A stretch of DNA of 64,000 bases from Microtetraspora niveoalba (GTDB lineage: Bacteria; Actinomycetota; Actinomycetes; Streptosporangiales; Streptosporangiaceae): NCBI RefSeq assembly GCF_001570405.1, contig NZ_BBYM01000017.1, positions 62,001-126,000 of the forward strand. The letters are read 5' to 3'. Position numbers and translations under genes: made by a program. Below, one piece after another: positions 49,253 to 57,721 of the stretch. Under the pieces are notes generated by a model that saw nothing but the letters and a program-made list of their open reading frames with translations, ran no database searches and had not been told where the DNA came from. How positions within the stretch are numbered: the first letter of the stretch is position 1; the number at the start of each line of letters is the position of its first letter.

Positions 49253-52200
49253 TCAGCGCACTGTGATCTTGTCCACCTCCAGGGTGATGCCGCGCACCTG
49301 CGGGGTCGAGGTCGCCGTCGTCACCTCACCGGTGCCGGCGGACGAGCCCTTGACCGTGAACGAGTAGGTGAGGGAGCCGCCGGGCGCGCCCGGCGTGCTG
49401 GTGATCCGGTAGTCGCCCGCCGGAGCGCCGGTGATCTGGCCGCCGGCCGTGCCGTCGGCGTTCTCCGCTCCCACCGTCAGGCCGTAGTCGTCGCCGGGGT
49501 GCGGCGGCAGCGCGGCCGGGTTGTAGGCGAAGCTGATGTCCTCCGTGCCGTTGAGCCCGATCCACTGCTGGAAGACCTTCTGCGCGCTGTCGCCGTACAG
49601 GTGGACGCGCCACTCGACGACGAGCCACCGGTTGACGCCGTCCGTCAGCGACGCCGCGTACACGCCGGGCGCCCCGCCGCCGTCGAGGTCCGTCCAGTAC
49701 GGCGCGAGCACGCCGTTCGGCGCGGTCGCGTCGGGCAGCGTCTGCGGGCTGTACGCGATGTCCGCGGAGCCGCTCGTGCCGCCCGCGACGGTGTAGCCGT
49801 TCGACACGACCCCGATCCGCGTGTACGTCTTGCCCGCGTACACGAAGGCCGGGACGGTGTAGTTGATCGCCTCCTCGTCGCCGATCGGCGTCGGCGCGAC
49901 GCCGAGGGAGGCCAGCGAGAGCCAGCCGCCCGCCGGGTTGGTCCCCGGCGCGATGCCGGGCCGGTCGGGCTGCCGCGCCGCGAGCGTGGTCTTCGCCGTC
50001 ACGAGGTGGGTCCCGGACAGTTGCGCGCCGGTGGCGCCGGTGGCGCGCAGCTTCGGGCTGAGCGTGCTGACGGCGGTGACCTCGGCGTTCTCCAGGGTCT
50101 CGTTCCGCACGGTCACGGTGCAGGTGGACGTGCCGGTGTTCTTCGCGATCGTGTCGGGCGCGCAGGTCTGGTCGATCGGCACCGCTCCCTGCCGGCGGTG
50201 GAACGCGACCGGGAGGTGCTGCGTCCGGTCGCCGTTGACCTGCTTGAGGTTCACCTGGCCGAAGTACTGCCCGTCGGGCAGGTCCGGCGCGGCGATGACG
50301 ACGGTGAGCTTCACGCTCTTGCCGGGCTTGACGGTGAACAGCGGCGGGAGCACGGTGACGCTCGCCCCGGCGACCGTGGTGCCGCTCGCCGTGTAGACGA
50401 GTGTCTTGTCCGTCGTGTTGACCAACGTACGCTTCGCGGTGATCACGCCCGGCATGACCGGAGCGTTCACCGAGGGAAGGTTGAGGTCGATCCGGCCCAT
50501 CGGGTCGGTCGCCGAGGCCGCGAAGCCGGCCGCGGTCTCGTCCAGGGTCAGGGCGGCGTCGGCGGCCTTCGACAGGTCGACCCGGCCGCCGCCGTAGTCG
50601 AACGGGTCGGCGGGCGTGGTCCGGTCCTGCTTGGTGACCTTCGTCGTGGCCGTCGTCTCCAGCGCCGACTTGATCTGGCCGGGCGTCCAGTCGGGGTGCA
50701 GGGCCGCCATGAGCGCCCCCGCGCCCGCGACGTGCGGCGACGACATCGACGTGCCGGCGATCACCTGGAACAGGTTGCCGGGCGGGCCCTCCAGCTCCGA
50801 CTCCGGCGTGGGCGTCTGCCCGGCGAGGATGTGCAGGCCGGGCGCGGTCACGTCCGGCTTGAGGAAGTCGCCGCCCGGGCCGCGCGAGGAGAACGTCGTG
50901 ATCGCGTCGCCCTGCCAGGTCGCCTTCTCGCCCTGGGTGAAGCTCGCCGTCGCGCCCGGGTGGGCGGTGAGGAAGGCGAGCAGCGCGTCGGTCTCCGGCT
51001 TGTCGATGTGGACGGTCGGCACCCAGTGGTTGTCCGTCATCACGTCGAGCGGCGCGGAGTTGTAGAGGATCATCCCCGCGGCGCCGCCCTTCTTGACCTG
51101 GGCGCTCTTGAGCACCCGGTTCGGGCCGCGCTCACAGGCGACGATCTTCCCGGTGAACTGCCCGGCCGGGGGTGTGCCGACGCACAGCGCGTCGTTGTAC
51201 GGCGGGGCCGAGGCGAGCACGATCGGCAGCGGCGTCGCCGCACCCGCCGTGATCGACGCCCCCTTGATCGTGGCGGTCGCGCCGCCGCCGGTGAGGGTGA
51301 TCGTCGACTGGAAGGTCCGGGTCTGGGTCGAGGCGGCCACCGTCGTGACCCACGGGCTGCGGTGGTCGGTCGTGTTCGCGCCCGGGCCGGAGTTCCCGGC
51401 CGAGGCGGCCACGAAGACGCCCGCCGCGTACGCGTCGAGGAACGCCAGCTCGACCGGGTCGCTGTAGGGGTCGGACCCGCCGGAGATCGAGAAGTTGATC
51501 ACCCGGACGCCGTCCGCGATCGCCTGCGCGACCGCCGCGGCCGAGTCCGACTGGTAGCAGCCCTCGGCCCCGCACACCTTGTACACCGCCACGTGGGCGG
51601 CCGGCGCGACGCCGCGGATCGCGCCGCGGTCGATGCCCAGCGGGTTCGCGTGCTCCACCGGGCCGCCGGCCGAGGTTGTGGCGGTGTGCGTCCCGTGGCC
51701 GTTGGAGTCGCGGGCGCTGTCCGGGTACATCTCGCCGCCCACGAGCGCGTTGTACGTCGCGAGGAAGGGCTGGCCGGAGATCAGCTTGTTGTTGCAGACG
51801 AAGACGTCCGCGGCCGGGGTCAGCGGGTTGTCGCCGAACGAGCAGGTCCGCGGGGTGCCGTCGGCCTTGGCCGGCGGCGCGGGCAGGTTGCCCGGGTCGG
51901 CGAACGACGGGTGCTCGGGCCACGCGCCCGAGTCGAGGATGCCGACGATCACGCCCTTGCCGGACGAGCTCGCCCCGCCGAGCCGGTTGTAGACCGTGTC
52001 CGCGCCCATGAACGAGGCGCTGGAGTCGGTGAGCGGCTGCTCCCTCTTGTCCTCCTGCACCGCCGCGACCCCGGGGAGCTTCAGCAGCTCGGCCGCCTTC
52101 TCACCGGGTACGGTGAGCGCCACGCCGCCGTAGACGGTGCGGAGCCGCTGGCCCACCTTGGCGCCGGGGACCTTCTCGGCCAGCTCTCGGAGGAAGGTGT

Positions 52201-52594
52201 TCTCGACCTCCTCGATGTGCCTGCCGTACTTCGCCGCGTCGGCGCTCTTCAGGTCGAGGGACTTCCCGGTGACCGCCGGGCTGGTGCCGGGCAGGCCGGG
52301 CAGGTCGCCCCGGTACGCCGCGAGGGAGTCGTAGTCCAGTTTCACGACGACGTTCACCGGCGCCGTCGAGCGCGATTTGAGCAACTGGGCGTCGCTCTCG
52401 GCCAGTCGGCCGGTCGCGGACTTGGCTCCCTGGACGCGTTCACCTCCGGTGAGCGCGGTGGCCGACCAGGAGCCGGTGGGGCCGGGGGTGGGTTCCGCCG
52501 TCGCGGAGACCGCGGGGATCGTCGCCGCGACGAGGGCGAGACCGCTCGCGACGGCGGCCAGGCGTAAGTAGGTGGACGGGGTCTTCCTTGGCAC
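49253..52594 (-). CDS. Secreted subtilisin-like serine protease with PA domain
   Basis: A 1113-residue exported protease. Residues 1-33 are a signal peptide, an I9-type propeptide follows (to about 190), and the S8 catalytic triad is Asp221 in GILDSGAWPEHPSF, His300 in DSNGHGTHTATT and Ser616 in GTSMSSPHVAG. A protease-associated insertion lies near 430-560 between the His and Ser blocks (KIVACERGPNRVLKSAQVKKGGAAGMILYN). After 640 come Fn3-like and other beta domains to the end, none with a cell-wall anchor motif. GTG 52594 follows GGGAGG; the frame stays open to 52681. It probably digests external protein. Confidence 0.93.
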   Translation of the reverse strand: MPRKTPSTYLRLAAVASGLALVAATIPAVSATAEPTPGPTGSWSATALTGGERVQGAKSATGRLAESDAQLLKSRSTAPVNVVVKLDYDSLAAYRGDLPGLPGTSPAVTGKSLDLKSADAAKYGRHIEEVENTFLRELAEKVPGAKVGQRLRTVYGGVALTVPGEKAAELLKLPGVAAVQEDKREQPLTDSSASFMGADTVYNRLGGASSSGKGVIVGILDSGAWPEHPSFADPGNLPAPPAKADGTPRTCSFGDNPLTPAADVFVCNNKLISGQPFLATYNALVGGEMYPDSARDSNGHGTHTATTSAGGPVEHANPLGIDRGAIRGVAPAAHVAVYKVCGAEGCYQSDSAAAVAQAIADGVRVINFSISGGSDPYSDPVELAFLDAYAAGVFVAASAGNSGPGANTTDHRSPWVTTVAASTQTRTFQSTITLTGGGATATIKGASITAGAATPLPIVLASAPPYNDALCVGTPPAGQFTGKIVACERGPNRVLKSAQVKKGGAAGMILYNSAPLDVMTDNHWVPTVHIDKPETDALLAFLTAHPGATASFTQGEKATWQGDAITTFSSRGPGGDFLKPDVTAPGLHILAGQTPTPESELEGPPGNLFQVIAGTSMSSPHVAGAGALMAALHPDWTPGQIKSALETTATTKVTKQDRTTPADPFDYGGGRVDLSKAADAALTLDETAAGFAASATDPMGRIDLNLPSVNAPVMPGVITAKRTLVNTTDKTLVYTASGTTVAGASVTVLPPLFTVKPGKSVKLTVVIAAPDLPDGQYFGQVNLKQVNGDRTQHLPVAFHRRQGAVPIDQTCAPDTIAKNTGTSTCTVTVRNETLENAEVTAVSTLSPKLRATGATGAQLSGTHLVTAKTTLAARQPDRPGIAPGTNPAGGWLSLASLGVAPTPIGDEEAINYTVPAFVYAGKTYTRIGVVSNGYTVAGGTSGSADIAYSPQTLPDATAPNGVLAPYWTDLDGGGAPGVYAASLTDGVNRWLVVEWRVHLYGDSAQKVFQQWIGLNGTEDISFAYNPAALPPHPGDDYGLTVGAENADGTAGGQITGAPAGDYRITSTPGAPGGSLTYSFTVKGSSAGTGEVTTATSTPQVRGITLEVDKITVR

Positions 52595-52764
52595 GAACAC
52601 CTCCCATGAGGGCACTGCGCGGAATCGCCGCCCGCAGGGTGAGGTGTCGTGCCGCCGCCGTGTACGCACGGGAAGGTGCACGACCCTCCCCGTTGGGCGA
52701 CGACCGGCCGGTCGCCCCGGAAGGCGGCCGGACCTGACTGGGAGTCTAACTAGAGATCAATTTT

Positions 52765-52799
52765 CCGCATAGATCACTATTTATGCTGACTTTATGCGG
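52765..52799. promoter_or_regulatory. Dyad in the divergent subtilase/Smr promoter region
   Basis: CCGCATA (52765-52771) and TATGCGG (52793-52799) face each other across 21 bases in an AT-rich patch, the only one nearby. It may be a shared operator. Confidence 0.35.
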
Positions 52800-52826
52800 C
52801 TCTGTTGGGTGGAAGTTGCCAAGCCC

Positions 52827-52832
52827 TACACT
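52827..52832 (+). promoter_or_regulatory. -10 box of the leaderless smr-like gene
   Basis: TACACT follows TTGGGT (52805-52810) by 16 bases and is seven bases before GTG 52840. Confidence 0.6.
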
Positions 52833-52839
52833 CGGTCCC

Positions 52840-53094
52840 GTGAAGCTGAAGCTGGATCTCCACGACATCTACAACAACAGCCGAGAGATCGACCGGGCGC
52901 TGCGCGACATCATCCAGGAGGCCGTCCGGATCAAGGCCACCCAGGTGGAGATCATCCCCGGGAAGGGCTCCGGCCAGCTCAAGAAGAAGGTGCTGCGCTT
53001 CCTCGACCAGAAGGAGATCAAGGCGCTCTACCACCGCATCGACAAGGACGCGAAGAATCACGGCCGCCTTTTCGTCTACTTCCAGTGGAAATGA
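52840..53094 (+). CDS. Small Smr-domain protein
   Basis: An 84-residue stand-alone Smr domain (MutS2 C-terminal type). The LDLHD motif and IIPGKGSGQLKKKVLRFL with the HxGxG-type loop replaced by PGKGSGQ are typical, and the rest is a compact alpha/beta fold. Smr domains bind or nick nucleic acids; whether this one is a nuclease is unknown. GTG 52840 is fixed by a leaderless promoter. Confidence 0.85.
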   Translation: MKLKLDLHDIYNNSREIDRALRDIIQEAVRIKATQVEIIPGKGSGQLKKKVLRFLDQKEIKALYHRIDKDAKNHGRLFVYFQWK

Positions 53095-53289
53095 GCCGTC
53101 GGCTTCCCGGGCGCGACACCGAGCAGGCGCGATCTCGCGCCGCCCGCCGCACGAGGTCGGATGAACTGCCGATCATGGCGTGGTGACGGGCCCGGGGACC
53201 GGTACGCGACACGACGGGGTCACCTGATCATCCACACAGAGATCATGGCGTCGCTTGGCGCACACCGTCGACGAGGAAGAAGAAGCGGT

Positions 53290-53604
53290 ATGAGCGAGCA
53301 GGAGAGTTGGCGGGAACTCCGAGAGCGCCGGATGGCCGAGTCAGGCGCGGCGGAGGCCTATGAAGCCGCACGCCTCGCCTACGAGTTGGGTAGGACGGTC
53401 CGGGGCATGCGGGAGGGGCGTGGCTGGAGCCAGAACGACCTGGCACGCGAGGCCGGCATGACGCAGTCGGCGGTGGCACGGTTGGAGGCGGGCGGCACCA
53501 TTCCCAGCGGCACCATTCCCACGTTGCCGGTTCTGGAGCGCCTGGCAAGGGCTTTGGACGCGGATGTCGAGGTTCGTCTGACGCCACGGGCCCCGGCGGC
53601 TTGA
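53290..53604 (+). CDS. XRE-family helix-turn-helix regulator, antitoxin-like
   Basis: A 104-residue protein. A charged helix (1-40) precedes the HTH_3 domain GRTVRGMREGRGWSQNDLAREAGMTQSAVARLEAGGTIPS...LPVLERLARALDADVEV. This build is common for antitoxins of HigA type that pair with an upstream toxin. No toxin-like frame is visible upstream (53095-53289). ATG 53290 lies after a purine-rich GAAGAAGAAGCGG. It is probably an orphan antitoxin or a general regulator. The 115 bp after it show nothing. Confidence 0.82.
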   Translation: MSEQESWRELRERRMAESGAAEAYEAARLAYELGRTVRGMREGRGWSQNDLAREAGMTQSAVARLEAGGTIPSGTIPTLPVLERLARALDADVEVRLTPRAPAA

Positions 53605-53721
53605 AGAACCCGATCGAGGTGGAGTCAGGAGTGGAATCCGAAACGGGTGCCCGGCCGTCGTAGGCCGCTGACGCTCCAGGCCTGCGGGGTTCGACTGGAG
53701 GAAGGCGCCGGGGATCCGGGA

Positions 53722-54096
53722 TCACATCTTGCGGATGGTCCTGGCCTCCTCGGCGGCGGCGAGCACGGCGTCCAGCGTCGCGCCGCACCCGGCCGCCACG
53801 GCCGCCGAGACGGCGCCCTCGACGAACGGCGCGTCCGCGACCACGACCGAACCGGGCTGCTCCAGCAGCCGCGCCGTCAGCACGGAGCTGCCGAGATCCG
53901 GGATGAGGAGCACGCCGTCCCCCTGGTCCGCCTTCTCGACGGCCGCCGCGACCTTGTCCACGCTCGTGCCGAACTCGCCGTCGTCGGTGCCGCCCGCCGC
54001 CAGGATCGGCACGTCCGTGCCGCAGATGCCCCTGGCCAGCACGACCGTCTCCGCGGCGAGGCCGCTGCTGTGTGAGATGAGAACGATGCCCACCAT
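53722..54096 (-). CDS. dhaM: Dihydroxyacetone kinase phosphotransfer subunit DhaM (single domain)
   Basis: A 124-residue EIIA-Man-like domain with the phospho-acceptor His9 in VLISHSSGLA. GVLLIPDLGSSVLTARLLEQ and VADAPFVEGAVSAAVAAGCG are the DhaM blocks. E. coli DhaM also has HPr and EI-like domains; here only the first is present, as in Gram-positives. It takes a phosphate from HPr of the PTS and passes it to ADP on DhaL. It is the last gene of dhaKLM, 229 bp after dhaL. Confidence 0.9.
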   Translation of the reverse strand: MVGIVLISHSSGLAAETVVLARGICGTDVPILAAGGTDDGEFGTSVDKVAAAVEKADQGDGVLLIPDLGSSVLTARLLEQPGSVVVADAPFVEGAVSAAVAAGCGATLDAVLAAAEEARTIRKM

Positions 54097-54325
54097 TCCG
54101 CTTCCCTGAGAGTCGTCTTCCCCTGAGAGTCGTCGAACGCGTCGCCTGGCGGTCTTCCCGGCCATGTTCCCCTTCCCGGGGCCTGCGCCACCACGACGAG
54201 ATCGGCCTGCCGAGGGCCGATGAACGCACCGCGCCGGGGCATCGCCGCCACACCGAGCGCGACCTTGCACCGGCTCCGGCCGCGTGTGTCCGGGGTGCCC
54301 TCCCCGTGTCCCGTCAGCTTGGCCG

Positions 54326-54970
<645 letters not shown>

Positions 54971-54997
54971 GGGGGACTCCAGAGGGTCGGGTGTCGG

Positions 54998-55990
54998 TCA
55001 ACGGCCCCAGCGCAGCGCCGGCGTCTCCACCGGGGCGTCCCAGAGACGGGCGAGCTCGTCGGTCAGCGCGCACGTCGTCACCGAGAAGCCCTGCATGTCC
55101 AGGCTGGTGACGTAGTCGCCCACCAGGCGGCGCGCGGCGGTCGCGCCCTTCTCCTCCAGGTACGCCGCGACCTCGGCGAAGACGATGTACAGCTCCATGA
55201 GCGGCGTGCCGCCCATCCCGTTGACCATGACCAGGGTCTCGCCGGAGAGGGGCAGGTCGTCGTCGATCGCGTCCATCGCGACGCGGACCAGCTCGCGCGC
55301 CTTCCGGTGCGGGGCGCGGGCCCGGCCGGGCTCCCCGTGGATGCCGATGCCGAGCTCGATCTCCGCCCCGCCGAGCTCGAACGTGGGCATTCCGGCGGCG
55401 GGGGTGGTGCACGCGGTCAGCGCGACGCCGAAGGAGCGGCTGCGCGCGTTGACCTCCCTGCCGACGCGGGCCACCTCGGCCAGCGGCGCCCCGCTCTCGG
55501 CCAGCGCCCCGGCGATCTTCTCGACGAACAGGGCGGCCCCGGTGCCCCTGCGCCCGGCCGTGTAGAGCGAGTCGCGCACGGCCACGTCGTCGTCCACCAG
55601 GACGCCCATCACCTCCACGCCCTCGTCGCCGCTGAGCTCGGCCGCCATCTCGAAGTTGAGCACGTCCCCGGTGTAGTTCTTGACGATGTGCAGCACGCCG
55701 GCGCCGCCGTTCACGCCGGTGGTCGCCTCCACGATCTGGTCGGGGACGGGGCAGGTGAAGATCTCTCCGGGGCAGGCGGCGTCGAGCATGCCGTATCCGA
55801 CGTATCCGCCGTGCAGCGGCTCGTGACCGGATCCGCCGCCGGAGACGAGGCCGACCTTGCCCGGCCGGGGAGCGTCCCGCCTGAAGATGATCTTGTTCTC
55901 GATGTCCACCCGGAGAGAGGGATGCGCGGCCGCCACGCCGCGCAGAGTGTCGGTGACCACCGAGCCGACATCGTTGATGAGCTTCTTCAT
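54998..55990 (-). CDS. dhaK: Dihydroxyacetone kinase subunit DhaK
   Basis: A 330-residue subunit that binds dihydroxyacetone covalently. The substrate histidine is His218 in [42 protein letters not shown] and [24 protein letters not shown] are diagnostic. It is the first gene of dhaKLM, 27 bp ahead of dhaL. The operon would send glycerol-derived dihydroxyacetone into glycolysis at the cost of PEP through the PTS. No DhaR/DhaS regulator gene is adjacent. Confidence 0.95.
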   Translation of the reverse strand: MKKLINDVGSVVTDTLRGVAAAHPSLRVDIENKIIFRRDAPRPGKVGLVSGGGSGHEPLHGGYVGYGMLDAACPGEIFTCPVPDQIVEATTGVNGGAGVLHIVKNYTGDVLNFEMAAELSGDEGVEVMGVLVDDDVAVRDSLYTAGRRGTGAALFVEKIAGALAESGAPLAEVARVGREVNARSRSFGVALTACTTPAAGMPTFELGGAEIELGIGIHGEPGRARAPHRKARELVRVAMDAIDDDLPLSGETLVMVNGMGGTPLMELYIVFAEVAAYLEEKGATAARRLVGDYVTSLDMQGFSVTTCALTDELARLWDAPVETPALRWGR

Positions 55991-56064
55991 GCCGCCGTCC
56001 TTGTGTGGGGGGCCGTCGCCTCCTTTACGCCTGCCCTGTCGCAAGGGACGGCAAGCCTCGAACC

Positions 56065-56130
56065 CGGCCCCCTGCCCCCGGCCCCCGGCCCCCGGCCCCC
56101 GGCCCCCGGCGCCCGGCGCCCGGCGTCCGC
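56065..56130. repeat. Heptamer microsatellite (GGCCCCC)n / (GGCGCCC)n
   Basis: About five copies of GGCCCCC pass into three copies of GGCGCCC. The minus strand has five runs of G5 separated by two bases, so a G-quadruplex is possible. It lies in the divergent gap between dhaK and the PAP2-like gene. Confidence 0.85.
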
Positions 56131-56240
56131 GACGGTGGACCGCCCCGGGGAAGATCGCGATACTGTCGGTGGCCGGTCGAACCCCCGGCGTCCTCGTCCC
56201 CGGTACGCCGCGGCGTCGTTGCGAGCGATGGAGGAAAGCG

Positions 56241-56855
56241 GTGACGACTCCCCTGAAGGCGGCGCGTCCCCCCGCCCGCGAGTCCCGGGCGGCCCGGGTC
56301 GTCACCGAGGTGCTCAACCCCTTCCACGTGGTGATCCCGCTTCCCGTGGCGGTGGGCTGGCACCAGTCCCACCCCGCCGTCACCGGCCTGCTGTGGGGCC
56401 TGTTCGCCGCCGTCTCCGGCGGCGTGCTGCCGTACGCGCTGGTGTTGTGGCGCGTGGCGCGCGGGCGGGCGAGCGACCGGCACATCACCCGCCGCGAGCA
56501 GCGCCTCGTCCCCCTGGCGATCAGCATCGCGCTGGTGCTCGGCGGCCTCGTCGTGCTGGTGGCCGCGGACGCGCCCGACGCCGTTCTGGCGGTGCAGTAC
56601 GCGCTGCTCGGCATGGGCGTGGTCATGCTGCCGATCACCCGCGTGTGGAAGATCTCCTTCCACACGGCCGCCGTCGCGGGGGCCGCGGCCGTCCTCACGG
56701 TGGAGTTCGGCGCGTGGGCGTGGGCCTGCTGGCCGCTCGCGGCGCTGGCCGGCTGGTCGCGGATCGTCCTGCGCGACCACACGCCCGCGCAGGTCGTCGC
56801 GGGCGCGGTCGCCGGCGCCGCCGTCTGCTGGCCCGTCTACGCCCTGATCGGCTGA
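56241..56855 (+). CDS. PAP2-like membrane protein
   Basis: A 204-residue protein with about five hydrophobic segments. Lys137 and His141 in [11 protein letters not shown] and Arg174 and His180 in [18 protein letters not shown] match the phosphatase motifs of PAP2 lipid phosphatases in position. The final motif normally ends with Asp but has Gln184, and no PSGH motif is complete, so activity is uncertain. GTG 56241 follows GGAGGA by five bases. It stands alone, in front of the cyclase operon. Confidence 0.8.
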   Translation: MTTPLKAARPPARESRAARVVTEVLNPFHVVIPLPVAVGWHQSHPAVTGLLWGLFAAVSGGVLPYALVLWRVARGRASDRHITRREQRLVPLAISIALVLGGLVVLVAADAPDAVLAVQYALLGMGVVMLPITRVWKISFHTAAVAGAAAVLTVEFGAWAWACWPLAALAGWSRIVLRDHTPAQVVAGAVAGAAVCWPVYALIG

Positions 56856-56947
56856 TCCACGGCCCGCGGCGCCGCCGCCGGCACGCTGGCGCTCGGGACG
56901 GCGGCTGTAGGAGGATTCTGGGGATCTGCGATGAATGGGAGGCGGGC

Positions 56948-57721
56948 ATGTCGGTGTTGCGGGATCTCATGGAGGGCATCAGAGGCGGCGGGATCGAGGT
57001 GGTCGACCTCACCGCGCCGCTGTCGGACACGACGCCGATCCTGATGCTGCCCGAGCCGTTCGGCAACACCGTCCCGTTCGGCCTCCACGAGATCAGCAGG
57101 TACGACGACCGCGGGCCCGCGTGGTACTGGAACAACATCACGACGGGCGAGCACACCGGCACCCACTTCGACGCCCCGATCCACTGGGTCACCGCGCGGG
57201 ACGGCGAGGACGTCGCGCAGGTCGCCCCCGCCCGGCTGCTCGCCCCCGCCGTCGTCCTCGACTTCACCGCCGAGGCCGCGAAGGACCCCGACTTCCTGCT
57301 GGAGGTCGAGCACGTCACCGCCTGGGAGGAGGAACACGGCCCGCTGCCCGACGGAGGCTGGCTCCTCTACCGCACCGGCTGGGACGCCCGCGCGCACGAC
57401 CAGGAGAGCATCCTCAACGCCGACGAGAACGGCCCGCACACCCCCGGCATCTCCGCGGACTGCGCCCGCCACCTCGCCGAGCGCACGCCGATCATCGGGC
57501 TGGGCGTGGAGACCGTCGGCACGGACGCCGGGGCGGCGCACTCCTTCGACCCGCCGTTCCCCTGCCACTCGTTCCTGCTCGGGGCGGGCAAGTACGGCCT
57601 GACCCAGCTCCGCAACCTCGACCGGCTGCCGCCCACCGGAGCGGTCGTCGTCGCTGGCCCCCTCCCGATCGTCGGCGGCTCCGGCAGCCCGGCCCGCGTC
57701 CTCGCCCTGGTGGAGCGGTGA
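56948..57721 (+). CDS. Cyclase-family metal hydrolase (PF04199)
   Basis: A 257-residue enzyme of the kynurenine formamidase/isatin hydrolase superfamily. The metal motif HxGTHxDxPxH is complete: His69, His73, Asp75 and His79 in EHTGTHFDAPIHW. Further conserved parts are VVDLTAPLSDTTPI and LLYRTGWD. Members hydrolyse N-formylkynurenine, cyclic amides such as isatin, or related small rings; this one cannot be placed exactly. ATG 56948 has GGGAGGCGGG upstream. It overlaps the next gene by four bases, so the two enzymes likely act in one pathway. Confidence 0.9.
   Translation: MSVLRDLMEGIRGGGIEVVDLTAPLSDTTPILMLPEPFGNTVPFGLHEISRYDDRGPAWYWNNITTGEHTGTHFDAPIHWVTARDGEDVAQVAPARLLAPAVVLDFTAEAAKDPDFLLEVEHVTAWEEEHGPLPDGGWLLYRTGWDARAHDQESILNADENGPHTPGISADCARHLAERTPIIGLGVETVGTDAGAAHSFDPPFPCHSFLLGAGKYGLTQLRNLDRLPPTGAVVVAGPLPIVGGSGSPARVLALVER

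Noticed and set aside
49499-52567. Plus-strand open frame of about 1020 codons opposite the subtilase gene
   Set aside because: Arg/Gly/Val-rich antisense shadow with no recognisable domain; the subtilase reads cleanly on the other strand.
53630-53710. tRNA-like stretch with GGGGTTCGACTGG
   Set aside because: The supposed T arm does not pair and no acceptor stem can be formed.
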